DNA from: Sphingomonas sp. CROZ-RG-20F-R02-07
GTDB lineage: Bacteria > Pseudomonadota > Alphaproteobacteria > Sphingomonadales > Sphingomonadaceae
Direction: 5' to 3'
Assembly (NCBI RefSeq): GCF_022662335.1
Contig: NZ_JAKNQJ010000002.1
Coordinates: forward strand, 1-64,000
DNA: 64,000 nucleotides
This document shows, piece by piece, positions 7,286 to 14,779 of the stretch. Position 1 is the first letter of the stretch. Every line of letters starts with the position of its first letter. The notes under the pieces were generated by a model. That model saw only the letters and a list, made by a program, of their open reading frames with translations. It searched no databases and had not been told where the DNA came from. The position numbers and the translations under genes are program-made.

Positions 7286-9663
7286 GCCGCCGCATCCAGC
7301 AGGCGCGGCACCCAGGCGAGCGGATCGTCGCCCACCTCGGCACGGATCGCGTCGAGCCGGCGCACCGTGCTCTCGCGGCCCGACAGGATGGTCAGCAGGT
7401 CGCGCTCGCCCGAAAGGTCGAGCTGCGCGACGACGCTGTCGCGGCCATGTTTGACGAGGAACGCGCGCGAGCTGTCGGGCAGCATGCGGACGAGATCGAA
7501 TTCGTGCCGGGTGAGGCCGAAGCCGTCGCAATAATGTTCGGGTCGGGCGCGGGGATTGGGCATGAAGATCTGGGTCGCGGCCTGCTCGACGATCGCCGAG
7601 GCGATGCGGCTGTCCAGCGCATCCTCCGCGCTCTGCGTCGCGAAGCCGACGATGCCGTTGCGCTTGCGGATCGTCTTTTCCCAATCGCGGATGCGCGCGA
7701 CGAACACGTCGTCGTCCAGCGCCTTCCACCCTTCGTCGACGACGATGATCGTCGGCGATCCGTCGAGCCGCTCCTCGACGCGGTGGAACAGGTACATCAT
7801 CGCCGGCGTGCGGGTGCGCGGATCGTCGAGCAGCCGCGTCATGTCGAACCCGATCACGCGCTGGTCGATGCTCAACGCGTCGCGACCATTGTCGAAGAGC
7901 CAGGCATGTTCGCCAGACCCGATCCATGGCGCGAGGCGCGCGCCGAGATCGCCGGCATGCGGGCGCGTGCCGCCGCGCAGCAATTGCGCGAAGACGCCGA
8001 GCCGGCGCAAATGGAAAGGCGCCTCCATGTTGATCGCGACCGCGCGCTCGATCAGCGCCTGGTCTTCGGGCGACAGAGGGCGGCCATCGTCGACGAGACG
8101 CCCGACCCAATCGACGAGGAAGCGGCGGTTCTCGCTGGTATCGGGCAGCAGCAGCGGGTTGAGCCCCGACGGGCGGCCCGGCCGAAGCACGTCATAGGTG
8201 CCGCCCAGCGCGCGCAGGAACGGTTCGGCACCGCGATCCTTGTCGAAGAACACGACGCGGGGGCTCAGCCGCTGCGCCTGGGCGAGCAGGAAGTTCAGCA
8301 CCACCGTCTTGCCCGAGCCGGAGGGCCCGATGACGGTGAAATTGCCGAGATCGCCCTGATGGAAGTTGAAATGATAGGGCCCCGCCGCAGTCGTCTCCAG
8401 CAGCGCGATCGCCGGGCCCCAGTGGTTGCCCGTCGCCTGGCCGACGGGAAAGCTGTGCCAACTGGCGAGGCTGGCGAAATTGCGCGTCGAGATCAGCGCG
8501 CGGCGCGCGATGAACGCGTCGTTGCCGGGGAATTGTGCCCAGAAGGCGGGCTCCAGCCCGATATCCTCGCGCACCGCGACCATCGCGAGATCGGTGAGCG
8601 TCGCCTGAACGTCCGCCACCGCGGCGTCGACGGCCGCCGGGGTGTCGCCGTGAACGGCGATGGTCAGATGATGTTCGCCGAAACCCGCGCGGCCCGAGGC
8701 GACCGCGTCGCGCGCCTCGACCAGTTCGTCGCGCAGGCCCAGGGCGGCATCGTCGGCGGCGAGCATCCGGCGCAGCGTCAGGTTGAGCCGCGACAAGGCG
8801 GCGGCGCGCTCGACAAAGGCGAAGCTTTGCGTGATCGTCATCTCGATCGGCAGCCGGTAAAGCGAATCGAGCATGCCGGGCGTCGTCAGGCCCGGATAGT
8901 CCTTCACCGAGACGATCGCGGAGAAGCGCCGACCGCTGTCGCCGGTCGCGGCGAGTTCGAGCGTCTGCGCGCCGAAGCTGACGCGGCGCGCGGGCAGATA
9001 GTCGCCGACGTCGCCGTCGGGCAGGCGGACGCGGCGCTGCTCGCCATTGTAGAGCGCGGCGAGATATTCGAGCGGCTCCGATGCCGGCCCCTGCGCGGTG
9101 TCGTAGGTGTCGAGCGTGGCCGGACGATAGGCGGCGAGCGACGACACCAGCGTCTCGCGTGCGGCGTCGAGCGCGCGGATCTCGGCGACGCGGGCGGCGG
9201 CGCGCTCGTTGGGGCCGGCGACGCGGCTGCCGATCCAGCGGCCGATGCCGCGCGCGCGCGCCTCCGGGCGACGCAGGATGGCGAGATAGAGGCTGTTCGC
9301 GAACAGCGCGCGGGCCTCGCGCCGGTCGTTCCAGATCGCCTCCACGGTGTTCGAAAAGGCATCGGGAAACACGCCCGGCAGCATCGGGCGCACGCGGCGG
9401 CGCAGCACATGGTGGTAGATCGCGAAGCGCGAGGAGCCGATCGCCTGGAGCATCGCATCGCGCAATTCCTTGCGGTAATCGATCTCTTCGCTGTCGGCGG
9501 TCTCGAACAGGAAGCCGTCGAGCCGCAGCACCTGCATCAGCCGGCCATCGCGCAGCAGGATCGTGTGGCGATCGAGCTGCGCCGCATAGGGCAGCATCGA
9601 TCCCGCCGATTTCTCGGCCGCGATCGCGGTGCGCCCCGGCGCTACGGGCGATAGGAGTTGCAT
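7282..9663 (-). CDS. virB4: Type IV secretion ATPase VirB4
   Basis: The large AAA+ ATPase that powers pilus biogenesis and substrate transfer, 793 aa, typical for VirB4/TrbE. The N-terminal CagE_TrbE_VirB domain occupies about residues 25-400. The C-terminal ATPase has Walker A (IGPSGSGKTVVL, about 445-456), Walker B (TIIVVDEGWKALDD, about 638-651) and the conserved GFATQSAEDAL motif. The frame stays open to 10314, but that part is a shadow of virB3 and virB2. The ATG at 9663 (MQLLSPVAPGRTAIAAEKSA) gives the normal N-terminus and overlaps virB3 by 22 bp. The downstream stop overlaps virB6 by 4 bp. Confidence 0.94.
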   Translation of the reverse strand: MQLLSPVAPGRTAIAAEKSAGSMLPYAAQLDRHTILLRDGRLMQVLRLDGFLFETADSEEIDYRKELRDAMLQAIGSSRFAIYHHVLRRRVRPMLPGVFPDAFSNTVEAIWNDRREARALFANSLYLAILRRPEARARGIGRWIGSRVAGPNERAAARVAEIRALDAARETLVSSLAAYRPATLDTYDTAQGPASEPLEYLAALYNGEQRRVRLPDGDVGDYLPARRVSFGAQTLELAATGDSGRRFSAIVSVKDYPGLTTPGMLDSLYRLPIEMTITQSFAFVERAAALSRLNLTLRRMLAADDAALGLRDELVEARDAVASGRAGFGEHHLTIAVHGDTPAAVDAAVADVQATLTDLAMVAVREDIGLEPAFWAQFPGNDAFIARRALISTRNFASLASWHSFPVGQATGNHWGPAIALLETTAAGPYHFNFHQGDLGNFTVIGPSGSGKTVVLNFLLAQAQRLSPRVVFFDKDRGAEPFLRALGGTYDVLRPGRPSGLNPLLLPDTSENRRFLVDWVGRLVDDGRPLSPEDQALIERAVAINMEAPFHLRRLGVFAQLLRGGTRPHAGDLGARLAPWIGSGEHAWLFDNGRDALSIDQRVIGFDMTRLLDDPRTRTPAMMYLFHRVEERLDGSPTIIVVDEGWKALDDDVFVARIRDWEKTIRKRNGIVGFATQSAEDALDSRIASAIVEQAATQIFMPNPRARPEHYCDGFGLTRHEFDLVRMLPDSSRAFLVKHGRDSVVAQLDLSGERDLLTILSGRESTVRRLDAIRAEVGDDPLAWVPRLLDAAA

Positions 9664-9926
9664 TGCCAGAATCTGTGGTTCTTGACCCGAGGGCAGCGGC
9701 GCAGGCGCACCATCCACAGATCGATCAGGCGCGGTTCGCGCAGGCAGCCGAGCCAGCCGATCGCATGGACGATGATACCGGCGACCAGCACCAGCGGCGT
9801 GCGGAAGATCAGGAACAGCTCCAGCATCAGGATGACGTTGCCGATCACGAAGCCGAACGGCACGCCCGCCAGCATCGTCGGACGCGTCATCGCGACGAAC
9901 AGGGGATCGCTGTTCAGGCCGTTCAC
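9642..9926 (-). CDS. virB3: Type IV secretion membrane protein VirB3
   Basis: A small inner-membrane protein, 94 aa, that works with VirB4. It shows the usual VirB3 pattern: a polar start with DPLFVAMTRPTMLAGVPFG, then two hydrophobic segments (about residues 21-37 and 44-60), then a basic tail ending near the join with VirB4. The start codon is GTG at 9926, 12 bp downstream of the virB2 stop. The last 22 bp overlap the virB4 start. Many T4SS encode VirB3 fused to VirB4; here they are separate but translationally coupled. Confidence 0.9.
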   Translation of the reverse strand: MNGLNSDPLFVAMTRPTMLAGVPFGFVIGNVILMLELFLIFRTPLVLVAGIIVHAIGWLGCLREPRLIDLWMVRLRRCPRVKNHRFWQCNSYRP

Positions 9927-9938
9927 GGGCGGCGTACC

Positions 9939-10286
9939 TTAAAAGCCGGTCTGGGCGGCGGACTGGATGCCGGCGACGATGCTCGCCGCGCCGAACAGGA
10001 TGAAGCAGCCGACGATCACCGCGGCGCCGTGGCGCCAGTTCATCCGGCCCGTCAGCATCATCATGCCGACGAACGCCACCGCGATCACCGCCACGGCGGT
10101 CGCGACGGTGCCGAGCAGCGTGCCCTGCAACCACTGGACCGCGCCGACGATCGCACCCGATCCGGCAGGATCGCCCGTCATCTGGGCCTGGGCGGGGGCG
10201 GCGGAGGCGGCGAGAGCGGCGAAGGCGCTGCCGATCCCGAGCCACCGGCGGTGGCGCGTGCCTTCGGGAACAAGAGGATAGGGCAT
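9939..10286 (-). CDS. virB2: Type IV secretion pilin VirB2 (TrbC family)
   Basis: The major pilin, 115 aa before processing. The start is the ATG at 10286 (MPYPLVPEGTRHRRWLGIGS). The signal peptide ends near AAPAQAQ (about residue 35), leaving a mature protein of about 80 aa with two hydrophobic helices (about 53-75 and 83-105) separated by a short basic loop (TGRMNWRHG). This is the standard VirB2 architecture. It is the first gene of the T4SS operon. An upstream ATG at 10337 would lengthen the leader by 17 residues but gives a poor signal peptide. Confidence 0.9.
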   Translation of the reverse strand: MPYPLVPEGTRHRRWLGIGSAFAALAASAAPAQAQMTGDPAGSGAIVGAVQWLQGTLLGTVATAVAVIAVAFVGMMMLTGRMNWRHGAAVIVGCFILFGAASIVAGIQSAAQTGF

Positions 10287-10353
10287 AGGGGTGATGATCC
10301 TCGGACGGGCGCAACCGCCAGACGGCTGCGCACCCATGATGCTAAGCTGCGAT

Positions 10354-10372
10354 GCTTAAATGGCCGTTAAGC
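10354..10372. promoter_or_regulatory. Inverted repeat upstream of virB2
   Basis: GCTTAA - 7 bp - TTAAGC lies in the 99-bp gap between the copper-oxidase stop and the virB2 start. It is the only AT-rich patch there and is the best place for a virB promoter/operator. Its function is inferred only from position. The same gap could also allow read-through from the oxidase gene upstream. Confidence 0.3.
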
Positions 10373-10385
10373 CGACTGATCCCGA

Positions 10386-13028
10386 TCAAGGTAGCGGCGC
10401 GGTGACGGTGAAGCTCGAATTGGCGTGTGCGTCCGCGCTGTCGTCGTTCTGCATGATCCACAGCCCGTAATCCTTGTGCCGGATGAAATAGCCCGGCCAG
10501 GACAGGGACTCGAGCGACACCGCCGACAGGCTCGTCGCCCCGTTCAGCGACGGACGCACGCAGAAGGTGGCGTCGCGCCGATTGGCGGCGACGCCGTCAT
10601 CCTTCATGAGACGGAGCTGGAAATTGGCGTGACGCAAGAAGAAGCCGGGATAGTTCTTCGACTCAAATGACACGCAGGTCGTGTCGGCGAGCCCCGGCCG
10701 GACGATGAACGACGCGTCGAGCTTTTCGCCCGCAGAACTGGCGCTGCCGATCTGCGCGATATAGCCGATGAAATTGGCATGGCGCACGAGATAGCCGGGT
10801 TGGCTCATCGCCCCCATGCTGGCCGCCGCCTGCGGCACCAGCCCGGCAGCGCTCGTGCGGAAGGTCGAATCGGCCGCCGCGCTCGCGGTGCCGTCATATT
10901 TGATCAGCCACGTCTCGAAATTCTTGTGCCGGATGAAATAGCCGGGCCAATCGAGCGATTCGAACGACAATGTCGCGGGATCGGCACTGCCGTTCAGCGC
11001 GCCGCGCGGACAGAATGTCGATCCGCGCTGCGACGCAGCGCTCGTATCGCCCAGCTTCAGCTTAACGCGAAAATCTTCGTGCTGCAGGAAATAGCCCGGG
11101 TAATTGACCGCTTCGAACGAGAGGCAGGTGGCGTCGCCACGCCCCGCGCGCACGATGAACGATGCGTCGAAGCGGCTGAGCGCATCGCTCCTGCTGGTGA
11201 TCGGCGCGATCATGCCCAGGAAATTCTGATGGCGGATGAGATAGCCCGGCCACGTCGCCGGTTCGAACGCGATCGACGCGCCCAGGCTCGGGGCCTGCTT
11301 GGCGGGGACGATCTGCCCTCCCTGGGTGGGCGTCGTGCCGCTACCCGGAGCCGCCGCGCCGATCGCCACGATCGTCGCGGCCGACGGCACGCCGGCGGTG
11401 TTGACCACCGACAGCTCGTAATAGCCCGGCGGAGCGAGGTTCGGCGATGCCGGCACCGTCACGCCGATGCCGTTCGCGATCGGCGTGAAGGCGAGCTTCA
11501 TGCGCCGCTGGTTGGAATTGAAACCGTGCGTCACCGCCGCGGTGGCGATCAGCGACACCTCGCGGATCGTGCCCGCGCCGCCCGTCTGCAACTGGATCAC
11601 GTCGCCGTAATTCGCCGTGTTCTTCGACAGGCTGATGATCTGCGGGCGGGCGGCGAGCACCGAGCCATTGCCCTGTCTGGCGAACAGATAGGCCGGATAA
11701 TAGATATCGGCGTTGAGGTTCGTGACCGGACCCGGGATGCCGCCGCCTCCGACCAGCACCGCGCCGTCGAGCAGGAGCATCGCCGACGAATGATAGCTGC
11801 GATAATTGGCGCTCGCCGCGCCGACCGTCCAGCTGCCGGTGCCGGGATCCCAGGTCTCGGCCGAATAGACGCCGGCCGCCTGGCGATCGCCCTGCCCGGT
11901 GCCGCCCGTCACGACGACGCGGCCATCGGGCAGCACGGTGGACGTGGCCCATTGGCGCGCCGCGTTCATCGGCTGCCCCTCCGTCACCTTCACCGTGCCG
12001 CTGGCGATCTGGGTGATGTCGAACAGCGTGGCGCTCGCGCTCGAGAGCGAATCATAGCCATTGTAATAGCCGCCGCCGCCGACCTGCAGGATCTTGCCCG
12101 TATCGTACATCACCGCGGTCGAGGTCGGGCCGGAATTGATCCGCGAGGTCATGCCCGGCGGCGTCTTGAAGTCGCCGATGGTGCGGATCGCGCCGTTGCC
12201 GTCCAGCCGCATTTCCCAGATCTTGTCGGTGGAGATGCCGAACAGCGTGCCCGCCGGCGACACCCATTGGCGCGGATACCACCAGCGCGCGTTCTTCGCG
12301 CCGAACGCGTCGGTGCTGTACGCGCCGATCAGGCTGCGCCATCCCTGGCCCGGCGTATAGACTTCGGGCGTCGAGGAGACGTCGTTGGCCGCGTCGGCGC
12401 GGTTGGGATCGGCGCTGGTATAGGGAGCGCCGCCGCCGGTGATGATCGCGCGGCCATCGGGCAATTTGGTCATCGTCGCGTACCAGCGCTGCGCGGTCAG
12501 GTCGTAGTCGCGCGCCGGCGTCGAGGTCTTCCAGTCGACCACCATGCTCTCGCGGCTGGAATAGCCGCTGGTGCTCGAAGCGCCGCCCGACGTGAGCAGC
12601 CGGCCATCGGACAACAGGGTGGCCGAGGAGCAGAAGCTGTCGACATTCTGGGCATTGGGCACGATCTGGAACGCGCCAGCGGCAAGGCCCTTGTGCGGAT
12701 CCCAGAATACGAGCGTGCGGCCGTCCTGCACGGTGCCGCCCTGCGGCGCGCCGAGCGTGAGGATCCGGCCGTCGGGCAGCATCGCCGCATGGATCGCGAC
12801 GATCGGCCATGCCGCGGTCTGCGACCACATGCCCGCTTGTGCCGCATTGGCGGGGATGGCCAGATTGGCGAGCAGCGGATCGGCAGTCGCGTCGGCGACG
12901 ATCGGGTAGATCGCGGCGGGAGTCTGCGCCTGTTGCGCCTGCGCGGCCAGCGGCGTCAGCGCCGTCGCCGCGACGATGGCGGCGCGCCGCGTCAGGGAGC
13001 ACAGCGACGAACGGGGGAAGGGAGCCAT
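10386..13028 (-). CDS. Secreted copper-radical oxidase (galactose/glyoxal oxidase family) with two AbfB domains
   Basis: Predicted to oxidise a primary alcohol or aldehyde with O2, giving H2O2, outside the cytoplasm. 880 aa. The signal peptide (cleavage after AAQAQ, about residue 32) contains an Arg pair (TRRAAIVAA), so Tat export is possible. The catalytic part is a kelch-like propeller plus a DUF1929-type domain. The family's key residues are all present: C133 (SFCSSATLLSDGR) and Y183 (RWYATMTKLPDGR) for the Cys-Tyr cofactor, Y412-H413 (RSYHSSAMLLLDG) and H501 (VTHGFNSNQRR) as copper ligands. From about residue 585, six repeats of the WPGYxIRHxNF type form two AbfB beta-trefoils, which in AbfB proteins bind arabinose-containing sugars. 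The gene follows a SCO chaperone gene with a 46-bp gap. Substrate unknown. Confidence 0.88.
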   Translation of the reverse strand: MAPFPRSSLCSLTRRAAIVAATALTPLAAQAQQAQTPAAIYPIVADATADPLLANLAIPANAAQAGMWSQTAAWPIVAIHAAMLPDGRILTLGAPQGGTVQDGRTLVFWDPHKGLAAGAFQIVPNAQNVDSFCSSATLLSDGRLLTSGGASSTSGYSSRESMVVDWKTSTPARDYDLTAQRWYATMTKLPDGRAIITGGGAPYTSADPNRADAANDVSSTPEVYTPGQGWRSLIGAYSTDAFGAKNARWWYPRQWVSPAGTLFGISTDKIWEMRLDGNGAIRTIGDFKTPPGMTSRINSGPTSTAVMYDTGKILQVGGGGYYNGYDSLSSASATLFDITQIASGTVKVTEGQPMNAARQWATSTVLPDGRVVVTGGTGQGDRQAAGVYSAETWDPGTGSWTVGAASANYRSYHSSAMLLLDGAVLVGGGGIPGPVTNLNADIYYPAYLFARQGNGSVLAARPQIISLSKNTANYGDVIQLQTGGAGTIREVSLIATAAVTHGFNSNQRRMKLAFTPIANGIGVTVPASPNLAPPGYYELSVVNTAGVPSAATIVAIGAAAPGSGTTPTQGGQIVPAKQAPSLGASIAFEPATWPGYLIRHQNFLGMIAPITSRSDALSRFDASFIVRAGRGDATCLSFEAVNYPGYFLQHEDFRVKLKLGDTSAASQRGSTFCPRGALNGSADPATLSFESLDWPGYFIRHKNFETWLIKYDGTASAAADSTFRTSAAGLVPQAAASMGAMSQPGYLVRHANFIGYIAQIGSASSAGEKLDASFIVRPGLADTTCVSFESKNYPGFFLRHANFQLRLMKDDGVAANRRDATFCVRPSLNGATSLSAVSLESLSWPGYFIRHKDYGLWIMQNDDSADAHANSSFTVTAPLP

Positions 13029-13074
13029 GGCGTAGGGGTTCCGGTGCAGAGGGGTTGGAAGGGCGTCGGAAGCG

Positions 13075-13662
13075 TCAGCTTCGCGTCGCGGCCAGCGTCA
13101 GCAGGTCGGCGCGCAGCCGGGCGTCGGAGAGTGGCGCACCGGCATAGCGCTGGATCATCCGGTGGCGGGCGTCGAACATCCACAACTCGCTGGAATGGAA
13201 GCCGAGGCCGCCGCCGCCGGGGCGCATCGCCGAGAAGGTGGACGTCAGCCGCGCGACATCCTGCGGGCGGCCGGTGACGAAGCTCCAATGGCGGGTGTCG
13301 GCGCCGAACCGGCGGGCGAAGCGGCCAAGCGCGGCGGGCGTGTCGTTCTGCGGATCGACGCTGACCGACAGCAGCGCGACCGTGTCGCGCAGCGCCGGGG
13401 GCAGATCGCGGTCGAACCGCGCGAGCTGCGCGGTCTGCATCGGGCAGGTCGAGCCGCAGCGGGTGAAGATGAAGTTGACCAGCACCGAGCGACCGGCGAA
13501 CCGCGCTGCGGTCACCGGACGCCCGGCCTGATCGATCAGGCCGGGCAGCAGCGGCGTCAGCGTGTCGACATCGGCGGCCGCCGTCCGTGCCGCGATCGAC
13601 GCGGACGCAAGTGGCAGGATGGCCGCGACGACCGCCATCAGGACGACCAATGCCACATGCAT
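13075..13662 (-). CDS. SCO1/SenC-family copper chaperone
   Basis: A membrane-anchored or exported thioredoxin-fold protein, 195 aa. The N-terminal hydrophobic segment (about residues 4-24) is followed by the SCO copper site: C69 and C73 in RCGSTCPM, and H156 in GFHSSELWMF, all three ligands conserved. I chose the ATG at 13662 because a GGGGAGG Shine-Dalgarno sits just upstream; the frame is open to 14052 but those codons lack coding character. SCO proteins insert copper or reduce disulfides, classically in cytochrome oxidase. This one is directly upstream of and co-oriented with a copper-radical oxidase and has no cytochrome oxidase gene nearby, so delivery of copper to that oxidase is a reasonable inference. 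Confidence 0.9.
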   Translation of the reverse strand: MHVALVVLMAVVAAILPLASASIAARTAAADVDTLTPLLPGLIDQAGRPVTAARFAGRSVLVNFIFTRCGSTCPMQTAQLARFDRDLPPALRDTVALLSVSVDPQNDTPAALGRFARRFGADTRHWSFVTGRPQDVARLTSTFSAMRPGGGGLGFHSSELWMFDARHRMIQRYAGAPLSDARLRADLLTLAATRS

Positions 13663-13813
13663 GGCGCCTCCCCGGCCATCAAGGGCGCGCGGCATGGACA
13701 CGCCGTCCGGGTTCATCGATGGCGTGGGCCGCGATCCGCGACGTGCCGCTGCGATACGAGATGCCATGATGCTCATGGTAACGCCCGATGCCACGGAAGC
13801 GTTAACACGAGCT

Positions 13814-13823
13814 TGTCTAGACA
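13814..13823. promoter_or_regulatory. Perfect palindrome in the sco divergent region
   Basis: TGTCTAGACA, a 10-bp perfect palindrome flanked on both sides by GTTAA motifs, lies in the 208-bp gap between the sco gene (minus) and the small gene at 13871 (plus). It may be an operator for the sco-oxidase operon; the regulator is unknown. Nothing else definable is seen in 13663-13870. Confidence 0.3.
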
Positions 13824-13870
13824 GGGTTAAGCATTCTTCCGAAAAATGGTCTTTGCGTCGTGACCGATTC

Positions 13871-14083
13871 ATGACACGGGGCGGCATGCTGAAATTCCGG
13901 ATCAAGCGCGAAGCTGAGCAGAACATGCGTGCGGCCAAGCGGCTGGACGAGATCGTGATTTCCATCGGGGCGCTGGGCGACGAGGACCTGCTCGATCTTG
14001 CCGACATCTTCCGCCACCAGCCGGAAACTCCGATCTTCCGATGGGCCTCCACGGAGATGGCGCGGCGTAAAATAACGCTGTGA
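13871..14083 (+). CDS. Small hypothetical protein
   Basis: A 70-aa soluble, highly charged protein that I do not recognise. It is probably a single helical domain: a basic N-terminal helix (MLKFRIKREAEQNMRAAKRL) is followed by an acidic amphipathic helix with LGDEDLLDLADIFR and a tail ending WASTEMARRKITL. Codon use fits a real gene in the last 70 codons; the open frame further upstream (from 13562) is antisense to sco and is not convincing. The ATG at 13886 is an alternative start (65 aa). Neither has a strong Shine-Dalgarno. It is divergent from the sco gene. Confidence 0.55.
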   Translation: MTRGGMLKFRIKREAEQNMRAAKRLDEIVISIGALGDEDLLDLADIFRHQPETPIFRWASTEMARRKITL

Positions 14084-14207
14084 TGCCGTATGTTAGGCCG
14101 ATCGCCTGTTTGGCCATCGGCCGCGAGACCATCGGCGCTTCACATGCCGGAGGGAACCCGATCGCCCCGATAGCGCTTCACAGCATCTCTATCGAGGAAA
14201 GCCGATC

Positions 14208-14714
14208 GTGCGTGCGCAAGACAAAGAAACCACGGCCAAAATCCTTCGCGGTGCGCTGTCGGGGCTGATCGCGGGGGCTACGGCCTCGTTCGTCATGGAT
14301 CGCTTTCAGGCCGCGGTCGCCGCGATGGCGTCGAAGGACGGCGATGGTGACGCGGAGCCCGCGACGGAGAAGGCGGCGGACGGGATCGCGCGGACGTTGA
14401 CGGGGGGTGCGGTGCCCCAGGCGGACAAGCCGCTCGCCGGGCAAACGGTCCATTATGCGCTCGGGATCGGCCTCGGTATCGCTTACGGCATAGCGGCCGA
14501 GTTTCAGCCGGCGGTCACCACGGGCTTCGGCGCCGTCTTCGGCTTGGGGACGGCCACCGTGATGGACGAGGCCGTCGTCCCCGCGCTCGGGCTGGGACCG
14601 GCGCCGTGGAAGGCGGGGAGCGGCACCAATCTCTACGCCTATGCATCGCATCTGGTCTTCGGCGGAACGACCGAGCTTGTTCGGTCGCAGGTGGCGAGCA
14701 CGCTTCGATCCTGA
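14208..14714 (+). CDS. DUF1440 (YagU-type) membrane protein
   Basis: 168 aa with the DUF1440 layout. A short polar N-terminus leads into a first membrane helix (ALSGLIAGATASFVMDRFQ, about residues 15-33), then an acidic loop (about 40-60), then a hydrophobic pair (VHYALGIGLGIAYGIAAEFQP and TTGFGAVFGLGTATVMDEA), ending with a YAYASHLVFGGTTELVR helix. E. coli YagU is an inner-membrane protein linked to acid resistance; that link is family knowledge and not visible here. The next gene encodes oxalate decarboxylase, whose reaction consumes a proton, which fits. The 124 bp before the start hold no recognisable element. Confidence 0.8.
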   Translation: MRAQDKETTAKILRGALSGLIAGATASFVMDRFQAAVAAMASKDGDGDAEPATEKAADGIARTLTGGAVPQADKPLAGQTVHYALGIGLGIAYGIAAEFQPAVTTGFGAVFGLGTATVMDEAVVPALGLGPAPWKAGSGTNLYAYASHLVFGGTTELVRSQVASTLRS

Positions 14715-14779
14715 ACGGCGGCCCCGCATCTCACGACCGTCAGCCGTCTTCGGCGCATCATCGACCAAGGAATATACCC

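Noticed and set aside
7447..9654. Plus-strand open frame of over 700 codons opposite virB4
   Set aside because: No domains, composition of a shadow frame; virB4 on the other strand is unmistakable.
2424..10286. T4SS as part of an integrated conjugative element
   Set aside because: No relaxase, coupling protein, integrase, att-like repeats or composition change within the window; it stays possible if such genes lie outside to the left.
10779..13277. Plus-strand open frame of over 800 codons opposite the copper oxidase
   Set aside because: Arg/Ala-rich with no motif, and antisense to a protein with conserved catalytic residues.
13562..13870. N-terminal extension of the small protein at 13871
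   Set aside because: The extra codons are antisense to the sco gene and its control region and look non-coding.
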